A DNA stretch of 64,000 nucleotides from Strongylocentrotus droebachiensis (lineage: Eukaryota > Echinodermata > Echinoidea > Camarodonta > Strongylocentrotidae). Both the position numbers and the translations under genes were made by a program. The stretch's first letter is position 1. Each line of letters opens with the position of its first letter. The DNA is taken from contig JAVYIG010000641.1 in assembly GCA_035222895.1 (NCBI GenBank), positions 310,001 to 374,000 of the forward strand. Reading direction: 5' to 3'. Below, piece by piece: positions 27,536 through 40,800 of this stretch. The notes under the pieces were generated by a model. It saw only the letters and a program-made list of their open reading frames with translations. It was not told the DNA's origin and did not search any database.

Positions 27536-30081
27536 ATAAAAATACGTATGTATCCTGTAGAGTGCAAAATATGTATCTGTATTTGAAATATGTATTTAAT
27601 CAAAATGAACATAAATTGATTCCTAGTCTTCTGATAGTACAGTTGATTGGTTATGTATAATGTCATCTCGTGGTGATATTATAGGCCTTTGTGTGCTCAG
27701 CATTGGTCAGACTCCATTTCATTTAGAAATATAATTTTTTTCTCGGATTTTAGATATTTGCATTTTGTTGCAAAAGGTTACATCATAACTTTCACTCCTA
27801 CTTTGCTGTTACTTGCTGTGAGATGAAAATAAAACGCACGTGATACACTTAAAAAAGAAAATCCATTGTGATGGTTGTGCATTATGTTTCGAAACCAAAT
27901 AATGCCAAGCGGTTGGAAGTAGGTTAAGCGAAGAGGGACGATTTCCAAACAAATATATGTATATTTATGGGTTTTCGGGCTGTTTAATATATTCGACTAG
28001 CCTGTTAATGTCTTCCAGTAAACAAACATTGGACATTTAGATACCGAGAATACACCTATAATAAATCCAAATAGCGATAGAGCGAGTTTGGTTAAAGTTC
28101 ACCACTGTACTCTGATTATCGACATTATTTCCGGTGGATTTATCCTATTACATATTTAGGCAAAACAGTGCAAATCTAAATATTATATAACCGTCAAAGT
28201 TTGTGATAATTTCCACTGAATCCACTTTCATACACACAAAATATGATTCTTTTTGTTTGTACATACAGCTACCCCCCCCCCCCCCCCTCCCGAAGAAAAA
28301 GAAGACATTAAAAACACGCCATTAAAAAAGAGAGAATTGTTTCAGTATACTGTAAACCTGCCAAAATGAAACGATTATTTGTCAGCATTGGTAAACGAAA
28401 ATAGAAATGAGATGAAAAGAACGACCGCCATGGCGACCAGAAGTGCAACTCATCGTGCATGACATATATATCACCAGTATCATCTATTCAATGAGCCATG
28501 TCATGAGAACATACATTACTTTAATTGTTGAAAACCGATTTTAATTCTACTATGATTAGGATAAGTAGGTGCTCATATACTGATAAATGGAGCGCTGAGA
28601 AAGCGCGAGCAAATAATAATGTAGGTATAGTGACGTGGATCAATTATTCAAAAAACTATTTTCGCCATTCTAGGCCAATATGCATTGCTAAAATGCAACA
28701 ACACAAGATTTTAAAAAGTAGAAAGAAAATGGCCACCATAGTTGAAGACGTCACTATGTCATTAAAAGAATTATCATGGCAATGATGAAGCTCGATTCAA
28801 GTGCAAGCCAATACTTATATCAAATATCACATTTTTCATTTTTGAATAATTTTTTTTATACGTGCAATTGAACTGAGAAAAGAGAGAGAAAGAACAAAAA
28901 GGCCTCCGATAAGAGGAAGACCCACGAGAAGAAGAAGACCAAGATTATTACAAAAGAGAAAAGGGTTGAATAAAATAGGACAAGATAATGAATGATATAT
29001 AGATGGAGAATAAAAGGCCAAGGTTGGAAGGTGGGAGAGCATGAATATGGGAGGGCGATGACGAGAGGGAAATCGAAGGGGGGGATTCGTAGGCGGAAGA
29101 GCAAGAGAGACACGGAGACAGACATACAGTGGAAGGGTGAGAGACAAAAAGAAAGAAAGAGAGAAGGCAGATAGAAAGAGGGGCATATAATAATGAGACA
29201 GAGAGAGAAAGAGATAGGGTAGAGAGAACCAGAGAGATAAGATATGGATGCCATAAGGGATGTTGATATGTGTATCCTGAATAGAGACAGTACATAATAT
29301 ATATCATGGTAGGCATTTCACCTCCTGTAAGGGTCTTAGTTTGATGTTAAATCAAGGTAGAGTATATAAAGACTTCATGTTTGCGAGTGCATTGGTGAAT
29401 ATACACTGCACACACGTTAAGTCACAATGGGATGATAAACGAGTTCATGAGAGATTTAAAAAAAAGTGAAAATTGCCTAGTCCGATAATAATACCATAAT
29501 GAACTGGTTTGCTTTGAAAATACTGTAATTTTGTGGTTAATCCTATAGATTTAAGGCATTATCAATTATTTCCTGAACAATTTTGTTGTTCATAATGTGT
29601 ATTGACAATAAAGAATATTCACTTCTTCTGATAGACTTTACTCTGTAAATACAAATATGCATCAGCAGGTTACTTTTAAGTATATTTTAATTAAACAAAA
29701 TTAACGTGGAAAATAAAACGCACGTGATACACTTTAAAAAAGAAAATCCATTGTGATGGTTGCGCATTATGTTTTTAAACCAAATAACGCGATGCGGTTG
29801 GAAGAAGGTTAGCAAATAGGAAATATTTCCAAACAAAAGTTTGTTCCGCATGTTTATGGGTTCATGACTGTATACTATATTTGATGAATTGCTAATGGCT
29901 TCCTGTAAAGAAGATTGGAAATGTAAATACCAAACAAGCAGACGATGTCCCATGACATCACACACATTTTCAGTGCCTGTGTTTTCATCCTCTCTTGAGT
30001 TCTTTCTCTTACTTTAATATCATTCCGGGGGATTTTCAATTTGAAAATCTGGTTTCTTTGATTGTTAATTAACCCCTATCC

Positions 30082-30310
30082 CAGGCGCGGATCCAGGATT
30101 TCTCAGGGGAGGGGGCCCATTTTTTTTTTTTTTTGCTCCCGAAAATTTGAAAATCGCACCTGCCGAAAAGTCGCTCAGTGGGGTGTGGGGGGGGGGGGGG
30201 GGTAGTGAGCACATTTTTGAAAATGTGCACACATTTTTTTTGGGGGGGATGGACCCCCCCCCCCCCCTGGCGCTCAAGGGGGGGGGGTCCATCCCCCCAA
30301 AAAAAATTAA
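30082..30310. mobile_element. hAT-like G/C-run insertion
   Basis: Starts CAGGCGCGGATCCAGGATTT and contains long G and C runs, including an inverted pair GGGGGATGGACCCCCC / GGGGTCCATCCCCC near 30244-30298. Sits inside R1 copy b. The right terminus was not identified. Confidence 0.45.
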
Positions 30311-30607
30311 AACTTAATATTGTATTACCATCAAAGTATTGGGGTTTTAATCCTTTCTACTGAATTCGATATCTTACATAAATGATATGATTCAATTGTT
30401 AAAAGAGAAAGAGAAAAATACGGATTTTGCACTTTACTACCACCCTGCCAAAATGAAACGATTATTTCTCAGCATTGGTTAAAAAATAGAAACGAGATGG
30501 GAAAGAATGAACACCATGGCGATCAGAAGTGCAATGAATCGTGTACGACAAACACATATCATCATTATCTATTCGATGAGCCATGGGATAAACACATCTA
30601 TTAGTAT

Positions 30608-30712
30608 AATTCGTCCCTATTTTCACGAAGTGACGGTAGTGAATGATAATCCCATACAATTTGCGTACGGATTTTCCTCACTACCGTCACTTCGTGAAAA
30701 CAGGAACGAATT
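30608..30712 (-). repeat. 105-bp hairpin insertion, 35-bp arms
   Basis: Arms 30608-30642 and 30678-30712 match at 33 of 35 positions (core TTTTCACGAAGTGACGGTAG, then TGA). The two mismatches become G-U pairs in a minus-strand transcript. R1 copies a, c and d lack it: they read straight through the TTTAATTGTT/TATAATTGCT site. AATT flanks the insert on both sides, as expected for a small mobile hairpin. Confidence 0.75.
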
Positions 30713-31430
30713 GTTGAAAACCGAACTTAATTCTACTATGATTAGGATAAGTAGGTGATCATAAGCTGATGAATCATGTAGGCATAGTGATGTGAATCAA
30801 TTATTCAAAAACAATTTCCGCCATTCGAGGCCAATATGCATTGCTAAAATGCAACAACAAAATATTTTAACAAAGTAGAAAGAAAAATAGTCTCCGTAGT
30901 CGACGACGCCACTTTGTCATTAAAAAAAAAAATTAACATGGCAATGATGAAGCTCGATTCAAGTGCAAGCTCTAATCAAATATTACCTTTTTCATTTAGG
31001 AATATACGTGCAATAGAACTGAGAAAAAAGAAAGAAAGAAGAAAAAGGCCTCCGATAAGAGGAAGACCCACGAGAAGAAAAAGAAGACCAAGAGTATTAA
31101 AAAAGAGAAAAGGTTGAATAAAATAGGACAAGATAATGAATGATATATAGATGGAGAATAAAAGGCCAAGGTTGTAAGGTGGGAGAGCATGAAGATGGGA
31201 GGGAGATGACGAGAGAGAAATCGAAGGGGGGGGGATTCGTAGGCGGAAGAGCAAGAGCGATACGGAGACATACATACACAGAGAGACGGAGAGACAGAAA
31301 GAAAGAGATAAGGCAGATAGAAAGAGGGACAGATAAACAGAGACAATGAGACAAAGAGAGAAAAAGAGAGGGGAGAGAGAAACAGAGATATAAAATATGG
31401 ATGCCGTGAGGGATGTTGATAGTTGATAAT

Positions 31431-31995
31431 AAAGACATTATGTCCGGGAGATTATTTATATCACATATTTAGGCGAACAGTTCAAATCTATATGTATAAC
31501 CGTCAAAGTATTCGGTTTTCAATCCTTTCTACTTTTTCCAATATCGTACACAAATAATATGATTCGATTTTTACACTTAGCTACCCCCCCCCCCCCCCCA
31601 AAGAAAAAAAAAGGACATCAAATACCCCTACAAAATGAATATTTCACTGAACTGCAAGCCTGCCAAAATGAAACGAATATTTTTCAGCATTGGTAAAACA
31701 AAAAATAGAAATGAGATGAGAAGGATGACCGCCATGGCGACCAGAAGTGCAATGCACTATGCACGACATATAACATCATTATTATCTATTCAATGAGCCA
31801 TGGCATGAGCACCTCGATTAGTTTAATTGTTAAAAACCGAATTATTTCTACAATGATTAGGATAAGTAGGTGATCCTAAGCTGGTGAATGCAGTGTAGAG
31901 AAACCGCGAGTATACAGTAATGTTGGCATAGTGATATGTTATAAATTATTCAAAAACAATTTCCGCCATTCGAGGCCAATATGCAACAAAAGATT
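31431..31995. repeat. R1 dispersed repeat, copy c (partial)
   Basis: Starts in the GACATTAT...TTTATATCACATATTTAGGC block right after copy b ends, giving a head-to-tail partial tandem. Includes the C run, CCAAAATGAAACGAATATTT and CCATTCGAGGCCAATATGCA, then stops at the fold-back element 32004-32482. Confidence 0.7.
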
Positions 31996-32003
31996 ATGAA
32001 ACT

Positions 32004-32482
32004 TCAAACTTGCTAAGCTCTACCCCAAAAACCTCCAGATCTCATTCCCCTTGTGACATCATCTGTCAGTCATCAATGAGCTAACTTGAGAAAGTGGTAT
32101 GTATCTTTGCCGAAGTCGACCACCTGTTACAATACGTAATACAATAGTAACATACAAGTTGCTATGTCAGACATGCTGTAGCATCACCAGGAAGACAAAG
32201 GCAATGATGATGTATTGTACATTATGTATGGAAGCATGCAATTCTATTATGAACGTGTGCTGGGGGAAATTACATACCATTGTCTATTCTAGAATATTAG
32301 TTTAGTCTGACATGTCTGACATAGCAACTTATATGTTGCTATTGTTTGTGGTATTGTAACATGTGGTCAACTTTGGCAAAGTTACATGCCGCTTTCTCAA
32401 GTTAGCTCATTGATGACTGACAGATGATGTCACAAGGGGAATGAGATCTGGAGGTTTTTGGGGTGGAGCTTAGCAAGTTTGA
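32004..32482. repeat. Large fold-back element, arms about 175 bp
   Basis: Left arm (32004-32178) and right arm (about 32308-32482) are inverted copies. They contain ACTTGCTAAGCTC, CATCATCTGTCAGTCATCAA and TTGCTATGTCAGACATG, with a roughly 130-bp spacer. Copy c of R1 ends at its left edge. Confidence 0.85.
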
Positions 32483-33475
32483 AAAACAAATATTTAAAAA
32501 AATATTTAAACATCTATGAAACAAATTCAGAAGTTTGCATATCAAAATATGAGATGTATGCAGGACTGCACACCAACAGGAATACACTTGTATTTCAATG
32601 TCATGGGCCCTTTAAACTCGAGAACGTCTGGGGCTCTGCACCACAATAGGGGCCATAAGGCTGGCCCTAAGACCCCATCTAGAAAGGCTTGCGCTAACGC
32701 GCTAGCAGCGCGCTTTGCGCAAACGTTGGTTGCCCCCCCCCCCTCCCTTCTCGGAAATCCTAGGTCCGTCGCCTCATATTCATTCGTAGATAAATCCTTT
32801 ATAATTTGTATGCATATATCGCCAAATCGATGTACACGTACAAGTGGGCAGCTCTGTGATTGGTCCGATGATATACAACATCTATTCACAGGAATCGAGC
32901 CAGCCATTGTCTGCGATGCACCTTCAGCAGGAACACACCCGCTCTACAACATCTCAAACAGAAATCGATTTCAACCAGCCGCCAAATTTGATTGCACTTC
33001 AGCATTTTCCATCTATTATTTGTGTGCAAATAAGCACTCTTCCACGCGTTTCAAGATACGAGCAGAGTACAATTTTTATTAAGGTAAGACTGATCAAGGT
33101 TCAAATTTGGTTTTATCAAATGATTCGATGATGATAATCAATTGTATTGGATAAAGCTCACACGAAATGAATGTCTTCTTTGTTAAGGACGTGGGGAATC
33201 AACATTTCTTATTTCTTAGAAGTTTCAAGTTTGTTATGTCTACATAACATTAATGACCTAATATGGCATGTTTGGTTATTTAAAACATTACAAACATTCG
33301 CTAAACGTTCTTTATCAAATGTATTTCTTTATCCCAATCCTTATCTGTAAGCCAATCCAATAGTTTGAGGGCTTCATCTTCATCTGTTTACATCGTTTTT
33401 CGTAAGAGTGAGAAAGCGGTATTACTTTTACAGTACTGAATCCCTTGATTTTGTTTCTTTGTGACTATACAATAG
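32483..33475. other. Region upstream of the mucin-like gene, possible promoter/5' UTR
   Basis: Includes a GC-richer part with a C run (32640-32760), a CCAAT-type motif (GTGATTGGTCC, about 32857) and open frames of up to 188 codons with no recognised domain. An acceptor-like TTTGTTTCTTTGTGACTATACAATAG ends just before the ATG at 33476, so the start codon may lie at the beginning of exon 2 of the transcript. Confidence 0.35.
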
Positions 33476-33545
33476 ATGCAGAGACAAACATCCGCTGTTA
33501 CCCTGAGAGGCATGTTCCTACTTCTCTGCACTTCATCCGTCATTG
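33476..33545 (+). CDS. Mucin-like gene exon 1, signal peptide
   Basis: ATG at 33476, 23 codons plus G, then donor GTGAG (phase 1). Basic start MQRQTSAVTLR followed by hydrophobic GMFLLLCTSSVI. Joined to 46318 it reads VIAHAQG, giving Ala-x-Ala type cleavage options. Linkage across 12.8 kb is inferred from phase and signal-peptide logic. Confidence 0.6.
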
Positions 33546-34844
33546 GTGAGAATTAGAATGGATTTAGTTTTTTATATTTTGATTGATTCATTTAAATTAA
33601 TAAAAACAACGTCAACCCCAAAAAGATTGCGACAAAATATTTTTCAACCGATTCCGGTAGCGTTTGAAATGGCCGCCATTCTCCTAAAAATGACCAGAAT
33701 TGAGTTACTCTTGGTAATTTTGCAAGATTAAATGTATGTTTATGATGCCAGGATATTCATTATTGTGCTTAGAATTATCATAAAGGTTTAGAGTAGTTTT
33801 TTACTCAAAACAATTCCAAAGATAGCATCCTTTTTGTAATCCGAGATGGCCGACGAAAACTGAAATTAGCCATAAATCGTGACATATCCATATTAGAGAT
33901 GTAATTTTGGTATCTATACCTAGGTTTAAAGCCCCACTGCACTACGTATAGCTAAATGGCTTTTATTGCGTCCTCCATACAGCCAACAATGTTTAAGTGG
34001 TACCCGTTGATCCCCCGTGATGCCCTTTTTTCTTAATGTTAATTGAGAGCTGATTTGATGAGATAACCACCTGCCAGTGACCTTGCAGGGAAGTCTAATC
34101 TCTCCATGCCAAACCAGTGCAGAGGGGCTTTAAGGGTCTACAAATCCATTTAGACTGTTTAAAATGTGCAATTGCCAACAGAAAAATCGGAAATTCGTGA
34201 TGGCGTCCAAACTTGTAGCTGATATCGTAACATAATCGGATTCGGTTTACTATTTACAATAGAGTTTTCAAGTGTAAAGGTACATTTTTAAGGGTAAGAA
34301 TATTCATTGATGCACGAAAAAGTATCATCAAGTATAAGTGTGGTTTTTAATAGAACAATTTATCCAAGATGGCTGCCATTGTGCCATTCAAAGTAGCTAC
34401 CAACACATTTATATTGCATATAAATCATTAGGTATCCCTCCCATTAGGTATCCCTCCCATGGTACTAGAATCATACTTAAACGAATAATAGTATGCTTGT
34501 TACTTAATTACTTTTGAGTGATGTTCCACTCTTGGTCATTGACACTGACTGCATAGACTTAGATTGTAATAGTTGTCCTCTTCTTCGTATAACTCTCTTA
34601 TACTCTATTTTGTCATGTTGCTTATTTGTTTTATATGACCCTGGATTCTAGGAGTATTCATGGTCCACTCTGGTACTTCTGGTTCTTTATCTTTATGTTT
34701 TGCCACTTAATGAAATGCAGTTATGTAAAGTGAACCTGTAAAGTTAAATAATAATCATTCTCTGTTATAACATACATGTATTGATATGTGATTAAGTACT
34801 GCTCCCGCTCCAGTTTCGGATTGTCTCCACCTGTGTGTGCAAAC

Positions 34845-34889
<45 letters not shown>

Positions 34890-37800
34890 TTATATATATA
34901 TCCATTTTTTTTAAATATTTTTTTTTGTCACTTGATTTCATATTGATTTTGTATTTTCTGTTTTCTGTTTGTAATGAACATCACTTTTTTTATGTGCATT
35001 ATGCAATAATTATGTTAAAGTCAACCATAGAGCACTTCTTTGTACTTCTTGTAATGATTGGGTTCATATCTCCTGCGCAAATATTCCTGTCAAAGTGTGT
35101 AAAGACATGTCTGAACTATTTTTGGGATGGCGGTGCCCGAAATGTATCATGAAAGTATTGCCATTTTATGATGAATCTACTAATGTACCTGAATCTATTA
35201 CAATCGTAACAAATTCTCATGAGGATAAATCAGAGGTCACCCAGAAAAATCATGATATTAGCTTCAAGAAATATTCAGAATTATCTATTAAGGGTCTGAA
35301 ATTTGTTCATCTTAATATTGCCAGTTTACTTAAGAATATTGATGAATTGCGATCTATTGTTATGAAAAACCAAATTCACATTTTTTCATTCAATGAAACT
35401 AGACTGGATAGTAGCATAAGAAGTTCTGAAATTGAAATATCTCATTATTTCATTGTCAGAAAGGACAGAAATAGATCTGGAGGTGGAGTTGCTATTTATA
35501 TACATGAAAGTCTTATTTATTCAGTTTTAGAGCACGATTCTCTTTCCCACCTTGAGGCCATACCTATTATTATTCGACTAAAGAATACAAAACCTATTAT
35601 CTTTATTAACTGGTACAGACCTCCTAATTCAAAAAATGAAGTTTTTAATTATTATGATGAACTTATTTCTTTTGCATCTGGATTTAACTGTCATCTGATA
35701 ATGATGGGTGATACAAACTGTGATATCTTAAAACAACCTTTAAATTGGCAAACTAATAATTATAATCAAATTAATAGCATATACTCCATGAACCAGGTAA
35801 ATACCTCTGAATCCACTAGAATTGTAAATAGTTCCTCATCCTTAATAGACCATAATAGTAACTATATGGGGAATCAAACTTGGGGAATCAAGCATGGCCG
35901 TCTTATTAGCGTGAGGTGTCCGTTTTGTGAGCGCTCGCAGAAAACCACACTTTCTAACGAATTGTAGCTGATTTTGATACCCAAACAGTTCAATAGTGCG
36001 CTGTTGACTTTTGACATCGATATTTTTAGTAACTTTTCTGGTATTCCCTCGATTTTCATGTCCAAAACGTATAATTTAAGGAGTAAAGGCCCGCCCCCCC
36101 CCCCCCCCCCCACTCAGAGGTCGGAATGACCGCATGCGTGTTGCCAAAATGTCCGGTAAAGGGGGTACTTTTCGTGCGACAAAGTGCGGCCCGAGAATTG
36201 TAAAAAAAAGGGGTGTATTTGACTTTTCACCCGGATATTTCTTTAAAAAGGGGGTGTTTTTCTTTTTTTTCTCTCATCTCTTTGGACTCCTGAGAAATTA
36301 TTCCGAATTTAGGGGGGTATATTGAGCATTTTTCCTGATTTAGGGGGGTCTCCAAGGCAGGAAAAGCCCGCGAAAAGCCCGCGAAAAGCCCGCGAAAGGG
36401 GGGTTCGGAAATGTTGGCAATCCTCAGATAGGGGGTGCTTTCAAAAAGAGGGTACGAGCATAATATGCGTACCCTAAATAACACTGAGTGGGGGGGGGGG
36501 GGGGGGCGGGAGTAAAGGCTTATCTGCCGAAAGCATGGATCCAGCAAGCCAACGCCCGACTTCATCGAACGAGCAGAGTACGGTGCAGCAGACCGTGCCT
36601 AAGGGTGACACCGCGGGGGAACAGAACCTTACACTCGCTGATCTTCATAAAACGCTAACTGACTCCTCAGCCAAGGTATGCCTCAAATTGGACGCTATCC
36701 ATACTAACATCGCTGTCATTACTCAAAAGGTCAACGATTTGGAGAAGGCTGCCGAAGATGGTGTGTCGATACGATCAAGTTTCAGCTGTTTATGTATTTG
36801 TCATCAACGATTGATATGCAATTAGTTCTTATGCAAATGTTACGTTATCTAACGAAGGATTTTTGTATCTATTCATTGCTCTGACGGTGAAAGTTATGTT
36901 TCGGCTATTGTTACATCATGAATATGGCAAAGGTGCTCAGTTCTTGTTTCAGCTGTTCATATGTGACAAGCGTTTGTTATGTATAATTGTATTAATGTAT
37001 CTTAGCATGATGTTCCGACCAGGTGGTCTTTTTCATGCTGTATGTTTTAAACATCCTCAAACAAAGGAATCTAAAATGAGCTTGTGTTTTGACCCGTTTG
37101 TGGAATATGCTTCGCAAATAGGAGCCATCTTATTGTACTCTAAATGCCAACCTTTGCTTTTGCCTACCAAACATATGGCATGTTTCATGGGTTCAGAAAA
37201 TCAGGGTGCCACATCCATTCATGATATCTAAAGAAACAAAGTTGAAATTTCTTTCGCTAAATGTACGAGGTATAAGATCTAATTTTAAAAGGAATAAAGT
37301 GTTTAACTGGCTTGAAGATAGTAAGGCAGATGTAATATTCCTATAGGAAACATATAGTTCAGACGATATAACTAACCTCTGGTCATCACAATGGAAAGGG
37401 GACATTGTATTTTCCCATGGATCCCCACACAGTTGTGGAGTAACTTTACTGTTTAAAGCTAATTTAAACTATAACATTTGATGGAAGCGTATTTCTGATG
37501 AAGGGAGGTTTATTCTATTGCACTGTAATATAGATGATAATGAATACATTTTGTTGAATATTTATGCACCAACAGCAGGCAATCATACAGATCAGAAACT
37601 TTTCTTCAAACAAGTTAATGAAGTTTTACTCTCGGTAAATGATATAAGAACCTTACCAACAGTGATCGGGGGAGATTTTAACACTCTGTTAAATAGAGAT
37701 TTGGACAGGATGGGAGGTAACCCTCACATGTATAGGGATATCAGTGATCTTATAAAGGAGTTACAGAGTAATTTGGATTTAGTTGATATTTGGAGACTAA

Positions 37801-40800
37801 GGAACCCTTTAACCAGAAGATACTCTTGGAGGCAACTCCATCCACTAATACAAAGTAGACTTGACATTTAGTTAATCTCTGACACTCTCCAAGATTACAT
37901 ACAGAAAACTGACATTATACCCGGAGTAGGCTCAGACCACTCCGCAATCATTTTTGTGATTGAATTCTCACAAAGGGAGCGACCTTTTGCAATTAATTGG
38001 AAGTTAAATAATAGTCTTTGTGAAGACGAGCAGTATTGTACGAAAATGACCGAAAATTTAGATAATTGGATAACCGAATCACTTCAATTTGAAGATATAT
38101 GTATGAGATGGGAATTTTTGAAATATAACATCCGTTTGTTTTCCAGAAAATATAGAATAAACAAAGCAAGAATTCTAAGGAAGCAAAAAAGGGAACTAGA
38201 AGCAAATTTACAGCGCCTGCAAGTTTTGGTGGATAACAATGGAGAAAGATATGTTGATGAATATGAAAAGGTTAATACGAAACACACATGGATCGTATTA
38301 CTCATGGCATAATAGTTCGGTCCCGGGCCAACTGGGTCGAGTACGGAGAGAAAAACAGTAAGTTCTTTTTAAACCTGGAAAAGGCAAACAAAACCCGATC
38401 AACCATTTACAGGTTAAAAAGTGGAGATGAAATTCTAACTGACACTTTAAAAGTAAATACGCATATTAAAAAATTATACTCAGACTTATACAAAGCAGAA
38501 GAACCAAGAGTTTTTTAGTAACTGTAAGTTTTTGGAGCAAAATAACATACCAAAATTATCTCCCAACCAACAAGATTCATGTGAAAAAGAATTATCCCTT
38601 GCAGAATGTACGGCTTCTTTATTAGCCATGGATAAAAACAAGTCACCCGGCAATGACGGAATAACCGTCGAGTTTTATTGTAAATTTTGGAACATATTGG
38701 GACCGTTGCTCGTAGACACCCTAAGTTTCAGTTTTAGACGAGGAAAGCTGCCCACATCGCAGAGACAAGGCATAATCACCCTAATAGCAAAAAAGGGCAA
38801 GGATAAAATGTTTATAGAAAATTATAGATCCATAACACTCTTAAACGCCGATATGAACATTGGTTCTAAAGCCTTAGCGCGGAGACTTAAAAATATTTTG
38901 CCATCAATAATTCACCAAGACCAAGTCGCCTTTGTTAAAAATAGATACATCGGAGAATCTGTGAGAACAGTGATCGAGACTATGCTTTACTCTAGGTTAA
39001 AACAAATCGGGGGTATTTTATTAAGTCTCGATTTAAAAAAAAGCCTTTGATTCTCTAAATCACCAATTTCTTATAGAAGTGTTGAAATGTTTCAATTTCG
39101 GAAATAAATTTTGCAATTTTGTCAATGTTCTTTGCAAGGACATGGAAAGCTGCGTAATGAACGATAACATTTCAACTGGATTTTTTCCAGTAGGAAAAGG
39201 AGTAAGACAAGGGGACCCCCTTTCTCCATACCTCTTTATTTTAGCGATAGAAACTCTGGCAATAAATATAAGAATGAACCAAAATATCCAGGGCATAAAG
39301 TTAAACGATATTCACGAAATTAAACTTTCTATGTACGCAGACGACATAACAGTATTTTTGCTAAATTTCGAATCATATTCTTATTTAACTGCTATGCTTG
39401 ATGATTTTCAAATTTGTTCGTCACTTTCACTGAATTACCAAAAGACGAAGGCAATGTTTATAGGACACTTTAACGTACAAAATCCAGCAATTCAAATAAA
39501 TATAAAGTTTGATAATGTTTTGACAATACTCGGAATCGATATCTCCTACTCTTTTGAAGATAGAATGGCACAACTCCAAAGAATTTTATCCAAAATCAAA
39601 TCTCAACTGAACTTATGGAAAGCCAGGAATCTGTCACTATATGGAAAAATTCAAATAGTTAAAACTTTTGCTATTTCCCAGCTGTTATATGTAGCCAGCA
39701 TTGTGTCCATTCCCGATTCATTTATTCATAAGGTTAACACAGTACTATACGAATTCGTATGGGGCGGCCCAGATAGAATAAAACGTGAAGTCTTGGTAAA
39801 GGAGTACAATGAGGGAGGTTTAAAGATGACTTGTATTAAATCGATTCTTCAAGCTCAGAAAATTAAATGGGTGACAAGACTATTCACATCAAATTTTATA
39901 GGTTGGAAAAACATATGCTTAGAATTATTGTCACCAGTTGGCGGAGAATATATTTTTTATTGTAATTTTGATATGAAATATTTAAACATTGAAGTGTCAA
40001 AATGGTTCAAGGAAATTTTAGAAACATGGAGTCTTTTGAATAGAAAAACCGATATTGCTAACCAATGTATCTGGAATAACAAAACTATCATATTAAACGG
40101 AAAATCTATATTTAAACCAGAAATAAAAGAAAAGGGTTTTGTAAAAATTGCAGATATGTTAGATGAATTTGGACGTCCACTTCGATGGAAAGACTGTAAA
40201 GAAAAGGATTTAAAATTCACTGAGTAGGCCTATTTTGTATTGCTAGATTGTTATAAAAAAATACCAGGAGCATGGAAGCATTTCTTTTTGCAGAAAAACT
40301 ATCACCATCTCGTTAAAGATCTAAGAGATTTTCCTACTATTTTCTGTGATTCCGAATTCAAACAAATCCATAATATAATGACGAAGCAACTTTATCGTAC
40401 TTTTCTAAGACTTAATAACCCAGAAATTTCTAAAGTATTTACTCGTTTCAATGAGCTGTATAATATGAATGAGCAACAAGTGTCAAATCTCTTCACTCTA
40501 CCAGCAAATGTTACAATTGACTCCAGACTCCGAATTACGCACTTTAAAATTTTGAATAATCTAATCCCAACTAATGAATGGCTGGCACGTATAGGAAGAA
40601 AAAATAGCTCGCTGTGCTCTTTTTGCAATGCGACACCCGAGACAATGGACCATTTATTTTTTTACATATCTTAAGATTACAGCCTTTTGGAATGCGCTAC
40701 GCAGAAGAGTGACTGATTTTCATCCCGATTATTTTCTTACAGGCAAAATTATTTTATTTGGAATTACCGAACCAAAAAGTCAAGCCACCTCAGCTTTTAA

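Larger units (their letters stand above)
26100..29320. repeat. R1 dispersed repeat, copy a
   Basis: About 3.2 kb sharing long collinear similarity with copy d (55830-59454). Shared blocks include CCACTTTGGATATGCCGGCC (about 26129), TTTTCAATATGAAATTAAT, ACGAGATACGAACCG-like sequence, GATCTATTCTTCTGATA, CCAAAATGAAACGATTATTT and a GA-rich 3' part with AAGAGGAAGACCCACGAGAA. No open frame survives in all copies. Probably a non-autonomous transposon or the remains of a larger one. Confidence 0.7.
29460..31430. repeat. R1 dispersed repeat, copy b
   Basis: Collinear with copy a: CCGATAATAATACCA-type start shared with copy e, then AATAAAACGCACGTGATACA, GAAAATCCATTGTGATGGTT, CCAAAATGAAACGATTATTT and the same GA-rich 3' end (about 31010-31420). 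It has acquired a G-run element (30082-30310) and a small hairpin (30608-30712). Confidence 0.7.

Noticed and set aside
28836-29316. Three overlapping minus-strand ORFs of 116-132 codons (and equivalents at 30976-31438 and 59092-59570)
   Set aside because: All fall in the GA-rich 3' part of R1 copies, open because the strand is pyrimidine-rich; frames are not conserved between copies.
32516-33131. 188-codon plus-strand ORF before the mucin-like gene
   Set aside because: No recognised domain and odd composition; more likely promoter or 5' UTR sequence. Kept only as a possibility in the upstream-region entry.
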